Below are positions 59,850 to 64,000 of a DNA stretch of 64,000 nt, in pieces. Position 1 is the first letter of the stretch. Every line of letters starts with the position of its first letter. Under the pieces are notes generated by a model, which was not told the origin of the DNA, ran no database searches, and saw only the letters and a list, made by a program, of their open reading frames with translations. Position numbers and translations under genes: made by a program. Origin of the DNA: Melioribacter sp051488685 (lineage in GTDB: Bacteria > Bacteroidota > Ignavibacteria > Ignavibacteriales > Melioribacteraceae); assembly GCF_051488685.1 (NCBI RefSeq), contig NZ_JBPSEH010000006.1, forward strand, positions 186,001-250,000, given 5' to 3'.

Positions 59850-61184
59850 ATGGTAATTACTACTAAAAAACCTCAACCTACATTTCTTTTTAGATGGACT
59901 ATATTGCTTTTGATCAGCCTTGCGATGTTTGGAAATTATTATATCTACGACAGTATAAGTCCTCTGGCTGATTTGTTGGTAAAACAGCTTAAGTTTACCG
60001 ATGCTGACATTGGGCTTTTGCAGGGAATTTACAGCTTTCCAAATATAATCATGGTGCTTATCGGTGGAATTATCATCGATAAAATTGGCACTCGGATTTC
60101 AGTATTGATATTTACAGCTCTAATAATGATTGGTGCGGTTGTTACTGCATTGACAGGCAAACTTTATATTATGGCTCTTGGCAGGTTAATATTTGGACTC
60201 GGTGCCGAGTCGATGATTGTTGCGATTACTACGATTATAGCTCGCTGGTTTAAAGGCAAAGAATTATCTCTCGCATTTGGACTAAATCTTACAGTGGCGC
60301 GACTCGGTTCTTTCCTTGCTCTTAATTCACCTACATGGGGAAAAAGTTTTTACGAATACTGGCAATCGCCACTTCTGATTACTGTGGCTGCAGGTGTTTT
60401 TGCTGTTGTTACCATCGTTCTTTATTATATTCTCGATCTAATCGGCTCAAGAAAATTTGATCTTCCTGCCGAAGGTCAACAGGAAAAAGTAGTTCTGAAA
60501 GAAATCTTTACATTTCCCAAAGCCTTCTGGTACATTACAGCGCTTTGTGTTACTTTTTATTCTGCCATGTTTCCGTTTCAGACTTTTGCAATAAAATTTT
60601 TTCAGGATGCACATGGCACAACAAGGGAAGTAGGAGGTAATCTTTCGAGTATTCTAACACTGGCGGCAATGATTTTTACTCCGCTCTTCGGATTGCTTGC
60701 CGATAAGATTGGTAAGCGTTCATTGTTGATGATGTTTGGCTCTCTTTTAATTATACCTGTTTATCTAATGATGGCGTATAAAATTGGCAGGCCGGATTTA
60801 ATGACCGAAGGAGACTTTATTCATCTATCACTATCATTTTTTGATATCAACGTGTCAATTCCAATTTATCTTATTCTACCGATGTCGATGATGGGCATCG
60901 CTTTTTCGTTGGTGCCTGCTGTAATGTGGCCTTCTGTTGCATTGATTGTTGACAACACCAAACTGGGAACTGCATACGGTTTAATGACAATGATTCAAAA
61001 TATCGGTTTATTTTCATTCAATATTATTATCGGTTACGCAAACGATATTTCAGGAGCGAGCGCAGCTAATCCGACAGGTTACAATACAGGTATGTGGATT
61101 TTTTCGATGCTTGGATTTTTCGGATTAATCTTTGCATACTTATTGAAAAAAAGTCAACAACAACTAGACGCTAAACCTGAATAA
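59850..61184 (+). CDS. MFS transporter
   Basis: 444 residues from the ATG at 59850. A TTG at 59775 would make the first 25 residues out of the pepD terminator hairpin, so it is rejected. About 12 hydrophobic segments are present. The first loop has DIGLLQGIYSFPNIIMVLIG and IIDKIGTRISV, the MFS GxxxDRxGRR-like motif. The second half repeats it as GLLADKIGKRSLLMM. The overall pattern resembles the MFSD1/lysosomal-dipeptide-like group of MFS carriers. Position after pepD suggests peptide or amino-acid transport, without proof. Confidence 0.85.
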   Translation: MVITTKKPQPTFLFRWTILLLISLAMFGNYYIYDSISPLADLLVKQLKFTDADIGLLQGIYSFPNIIMVLIGGIIIDKIGTRISVLIFTALIMIGAVVTALTGKLYIMALGRLIFGLGAESMIVAITTIIARWFKGKELSLAFGLNLTVARLGSFLALNSPTWGKSFYEYWQSPLLITVAAGVFAVVTIVLYYILDLIGSRKFDLPAEGQQEKVVLKEIFTFPKAFWYITALCVTFYSAMFPFQTFAIKFFQDAHGTTREVGGNLSSILTLAAMIFTPLFGLLADKIGKRSLLMMFGSLLIIPVYLMMAYKIGRPDLMTEGDFIHLSLSFFDINVSIPIYLILPMSMMGIAFSLVPAVMWPSVALIVDNTKLGTAYGLMTMIQNIGLFSFNIIIGYANDISGASAANPTGYNTGMWIFSMLGFFGLIFAYLLKKSQQQLDAKPE

Positions 61185-61238
61185 ATATTTTATTAATGCT
61201 CTTTTTACTAAATTGTGTCCGTAAAAGTTATCGATTAT

Positions 61239-61976
61239 ATGAAACTCAAATTTTCAATAGTAATTTTTCTTACTCTTTCGGCAAGCAGTATTAATGCTCA
61301 AACTTTTGGATTCGGCTGTCTGGGTATGAGTGGTTTCTACGCCGGTTTTACGCATCATTACTACGAAGCGACCGCTATCAATGAGTTTCTTAACAACTAT
61401 AAAATAAATCCTGTAGATGGCTTAATGCCGAATATTGAATTTAAAAGGTCAACAGGCTACAGAATAGGAGCTAATATTTTTAGAGCAAGATTTTCAAGTA
61501 TCATTATAAGTACAAAAGGCTATTATCAATTTTTAAAAGAAACTAACGAATTCAAAACTGATGAATTGACTTCAGAACGTTACGAATTGTCGATGAATAA
61601 TTGGGGCGTTGGACTGGATGTTGGTATTCCTGTCTTCTCTTTCCTCGATCTAAAACTTGTCGAAGGTCATCTAAATTTTTATTCTCCTGAATTCAAAATT
61701 AATCTTATAGAACAAAACAGCGCCACAGTTGAACTCAACAAATTTACAGCGGAGGAAACAAAAATTGGGTATTTCCTCGGTTCAGGATTAATAATTCATC
61801 TAATTCCGGATTATATCAGTCTGGAAGCCACGGCGGGTTATAATTTCCTGGAGTTGAAATATTTGTACGACGGTGAGAATAATTTATCGATACCTGTTAC
61901 AAATTCAACTAAAGAAATAATTAATAAAAAAACTTTTTCTGCAACTCTTCAAATCAATGTGGGCTTCCCACTTTAA
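61239..61976 (+). CDS. Outer-membrane beta-barrel-like exported protein
   Basis: 245 residues from the ATG at 61239, which opens a signal peptide (KFSIVIFLTLSASSINAQ). A GTG at 61215 would add eight residues ahead of it. The mature protein is beta-rich with alternating hydrophobic residues (LMPNIEFKRSTGYRIGANIF, TIGYFLGSGLII-like strands, ISLEATAGYNFLELKYLY) and ends FSATLQINVGFPL, an aromatic/hydrophobic final strand as in small barrels. No named family is recognised. It is followed 9 nt later by the aminopeptidase gene. Confidence 0.75.
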   Translation: MKLKFSIVIFLTLSASSINAQTFGFGCLGMSGFYAGFTHHYYEATAINEFLNNYKINPVDGLMPNIEFKRSTGYRIGANIFRARFSSIIISTKGYYQFLKETNEFKTDELTSERYELSMNNWGVGLDVGIPVFSFLDLKLVEGHLNFYSPEFKINLIEQNSATVELNKFTAEETKIGYFLGSGLIIHLIPDYISLEATAGYNFLELKYLYDGENNLSIPVTNSTKEIINKKTFSATLQINVGFPL

Positions 61977-61985
61977 GGTAAAATT

Positions 61986-62948
61986 ATGAAACAGACCAAA
62001 CTCGATAAAGCTGCAGTAATAGCAATACGTGACTGCATGGGCGCTAAGACAAATGAATCGATATTAATAATTACAGACGAGAAAAAGAAAAAAATCGGTT
62101 ATGCACTTTATCAAAATGCTCTGCGATTGGGGCACCCTTCGCTATATGTTGAAATGAAGTCGGGTGAGATGCACGGTCAAGAACCACCTGCTCAGGTAGC
62201 AGAATTGATGAAAATGTTCGATGTGGTATTGTGCCCTACAGACAAATCTTTGACGCATACAAACGCAAGGAGAGCAGCTTCTGCTAATGGAGTTCGTATT
62301 GCCACATTTCCTGGAATTACTGAAGATATTATGATACGAGGTTTAAATGCAGATTACAAAAAAATAGCAGAGCTCACAATTAAACTTGTAAAAAAACTCG
62401 ACAGAGCCAGTAAAGTAAGAGTTACCGCTGCGGGTGGGACAGATCTCTCTTTTGAAATTAAAGGACGCAAAGCAATTGCCAGCAAAGGGCTTTTCCATAA
62501 AAAAGGCGAAGGTGGCAACTTACCCACAGGCGAAGCTTATATTGCTCCTCTTGAAGGCACCTCAAACGGTGTCTTTGTCGTCGATGGTTCGATGTCTGGT
62601 GTCGGTGTAGTTAAAAATAGACCAATTAGAATTGAAGTAAAGAATGGATATGCAGTAAAAATTAGTGGCGGTTCACAAGCAAAAAAACTCGAAAAAATAC
62701 TTGAAAAGTATGGGCAATTAGCCCGAAACATTGCTGAATTTGGAATTGGAACAAATGATAAAGTTAAATTGAGTGGAAATTTGCTTGAAGACGAAAAAGT
62801 ATTGGGAACGGTGCATATTGCTTTAGGCGACAATAAAACTATGGGCGGCAATGTAAACGTGCCAATTCATCTGGATGGTGTCATTAAGAAGCCAACCGTA
62901 TGGCTCGATGGCAAGTTAATTATGAAGGACGGGAAGCTAATTAATTAA
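61986..62948 (+). CDS. M29-like (thermophilic-type) aminopeptidase
   Basis: 320 residues. C-terminal motifs match the M29 family: GNLPTGEAYIAPLEGTSNG (metal-binding Glu), EFGIGTNDKV, LGTVHIALGDNKTMGG with His and Asp, and PIHLDGVIKKPTVWLDGK. M29 aminopeptidases remove N-terminal residues with broad specificity, using two metal ions. It is about 80 residues shorter than AmpS-type enzymes (about 400), mainly in the N-terminal half, so it belongs to a short subgroup. Context with pepD, an OPT carrier and MFS genes suggests a peptide-use neighbourhood. Confidence 0.87.
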   Translation: MKQTKLDKAAVIAIRDCMGAKTNESILIITDEKKKKIGYALYQNALRLGHPSLYVEMKSGEMHGQEPPAQVAELMKMFDVVLCPTDKSLTHTNARRAASANGVRIATFPGITEDIMIRGLNADYKKIAELTIKLVKKLDRASKVRVTAAGGTDLSFEIKGRKAIASKGLFHKKGEGGNLPTGEAYIAPLEGTSNGVFVVDGSMSGVGVVKNRPIRIEVKNGYAVKISGGSQAKKLEKILEKYGQLARNIAEFGIGTNDKVKLSGNLLEDEKVLGTVHIALGDNKTMGGNVNVPIHLDGVIKKPTVWLDGKLIMKDGKLIN

Positions 62949-63119
62949 ACGGGAAATTTCACACAACTTAATTTTTTGAAAAGAATTATCGAATATCCCT
63001 TACAATCTATCCGTTACACAGACTATTAAATTATAAATTTTTACTTTATAAAACTCTCCTAAAATTGATTAACCGCTCTTAATTTTGTAAATTTGTAACT
63101 TAAAAAACAAACAATTCTT

Positions 63120-64000
63120 ATGAAATTTCTAAATGAATTAAACGAAGAGCAGCGTAAAGCTGTTGAGTACAATTCAGGTCCACATATGGTTGTGGCAGGT
63201 GCTGGTTCAGGCAAAACCCGCGTTTTGACTTACAAAATTGCGTATTTGATCGAAAAAGGACTGGAACCTGAATCGATTCTTGCTCTTACTTTTACAAACA
63301 AGGCCGCCAGAGAAATGAAAGAGCGCATTAAAGCGATGATCGGCAAGAAAGCCGAAAAGCTCTGGATGGGCACTTTTCATTCGATTTTTGCGCGTATTCT
63401 GAGAGCGGAATCGAATTATATCAATTACCGTCCGAATTTTTCGATTTATGACCGCGAAGATTCAGTCTCTCTGGTATCGAACGTTATGCAGGACCTCAAT
63501 ATCAACCTCGAAAATCTAACACCTAACGGAGTTCAGCATAAAATAAGTTACCTGAAAAACCAGATGATTTTGCCAGAAGATTATGAAAAGGAAATGTCTT
63601 CTACTTCCATAGATAAAAAATTTCTGGAGATTTATAAAGAATATCAAAATCGCCTGTTTCAAAATAATGCAATGGATTTTGACGATCTCCTTTTGAAGCC
63701 CATCGAACTATTTACGAATAATCCGAAAGTTCTGAGCAAGTACAAAAAAATCTTCAAATATATCCTTGTAGATGAATATCAGGATACGAACAAAGCACAA
63801 TATGAATTGATCAAAATTTTAAGTCCAGTCCGCGATAAAATATGTGTTGTTGGAGATGATGCTCAGAGTATTTACAGCTGGCGTGGTGCTGAAATTAAAA
63901 ACATGCTTAATTTCAAAAAAGATTTTAAAGACGCCAAAATTTTCCGTCTTGAACAGAATTACCGCTCCACAAAAATGATTCTTGCAGCGGCAGATTCTAT
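63120..64000 (+). CDS. UvrD/PcrA-type DNA helicase (3' end outside window)
   Basis: The frame is open from the ATG at 63120 to the right edge, giving 293 residues of a protein normally about 700-770 long. SF1A motifs seen are LNEEQRKAVEY (Q motif), AGAGSGKTRVL (Walker A), LTFTNKAAREMKER (Ia), MGTFHSIFARIL (Ib), DEYQDTN (II), GDDAQSIYSWRGA (III) and LEQNYRST (IV). It unwinds DNA 3'-5' in repair and replication restart. No ribosome binding site is evident. It stands alone after a 171-bp AT-rich gap. Confidence 0.95.
   Translation, partial: MKFLNELNEEQRKAVEYNSGPHMVVAGAGSGKTRVLTYKIAYLIEKGLEPESILALTFTNKAAREMKERIKAMIGKKAEKLWMGTFHSIFARILRAESNYINYRPNFSIYDREDSVSLVSNVMQDLNINLENLTPNGVQHKISYLKNQMILPEDYEKEMSSTSIDKKFLEIYKEYQNRLFQNNAMDFDDLLLKPIELFTNNPKVLSKYKKIFKYILVDEYQDTNKAQYELIKILSPVRDKICVVGDDAQSIYSWRGAEIKNMLNFKKDFKDAKIFRLEQNYRSTKMILAAADS

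Overview
The window reads as one piece of chromosome from a low-GC, flagellated Gram-negative bacterium of the Bacteroidota-Chlorobiota side. An Ignavibacteria-like organism is my best inference. TonB-dependent receptors with a carboxypeptidase-regulatory-like N-domain, a DUF4249 lipoprotein and PEGA/propeller lipoproteins point that way. Motility genes, strong AAGGAGG-type ribosome binding sites and a sigma-54 activator set it apart from typical Bacteroidetes. The placement rests on protein content only.

Bases 1-10200 are a flagellar filament island: a TPR/methyltransferase protein (open at the left edge), a giant GT2-GT4-GT2 glycosyltransferase, a second glycosyltransferase with TPRs, then fliC, fliS, fliD, a coiled-coil chaperone-like gene and flgM. 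The flagellin leader carries a sigma-28 promoter and two CsrA-like sites, one in a hairpin loop and one on the ribosome binding site. Two multi-PAS kinases follow on the minus strand (10246-14538). Next come cheW and a hemerythrin/TonB-domain/MCP operon, also with sigma-28-like promoters (14686-18239).

Bases 18435-30475 hold a Gfo/Idh oxidoreductase, typA, a maltodextrin block (MFS transporter, GH13 amylase, malQ), a YgjP-type metallopeptidase, a thiolase and a GH3 glucosidase. The GH3 gene seems to have lost its signal-peptide start to an in-frame TAG. Bases 30585-31582 are the oddest stretch: an intact tRNA-Ser(GCU) preceded by a tandem array of 360-bp units. Each complete unit carries the 5' half of the same tRNA, with a 36-nt double-hairpin insert in its D-loop, joined to a small GIY-YIG nuclease gene; a third copy is degenerate.

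Bases 31589-44334 hold a His-rich TonB receptor with a small exported partner, acetyl-CoA synthetase, a PAS kinase/NtrC-type regulator pair followed by a sigma-54 promoter and an exported protein of unknown function, and a three-gene outer-membrane operon (TonB receptor, DUF4249, PEGA-propeller). Bases 44337-54200 on the minus strand form a citrate-centred cluster: isocitrate-type dehydrogenase, CstA, a degenerate HD protein, a homoaconitase-like aconitase, MmgE/PrpD, a CitD-CitE fusion and CitF. Bases 54346-64000 carry pdxJ, a TIGR02757 protein, an OPT transporter, a PqqD-like protein, pepD, an MFS transporter, a beta-barrel protein, an M29-type aminopeptidase and a UvrD/PcrA helicase cut by the right edge.

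No rRNA, CRISPR array, prophage or insertion sequence was recognised. All family calls come from reading motifs by eye; no database search was run.
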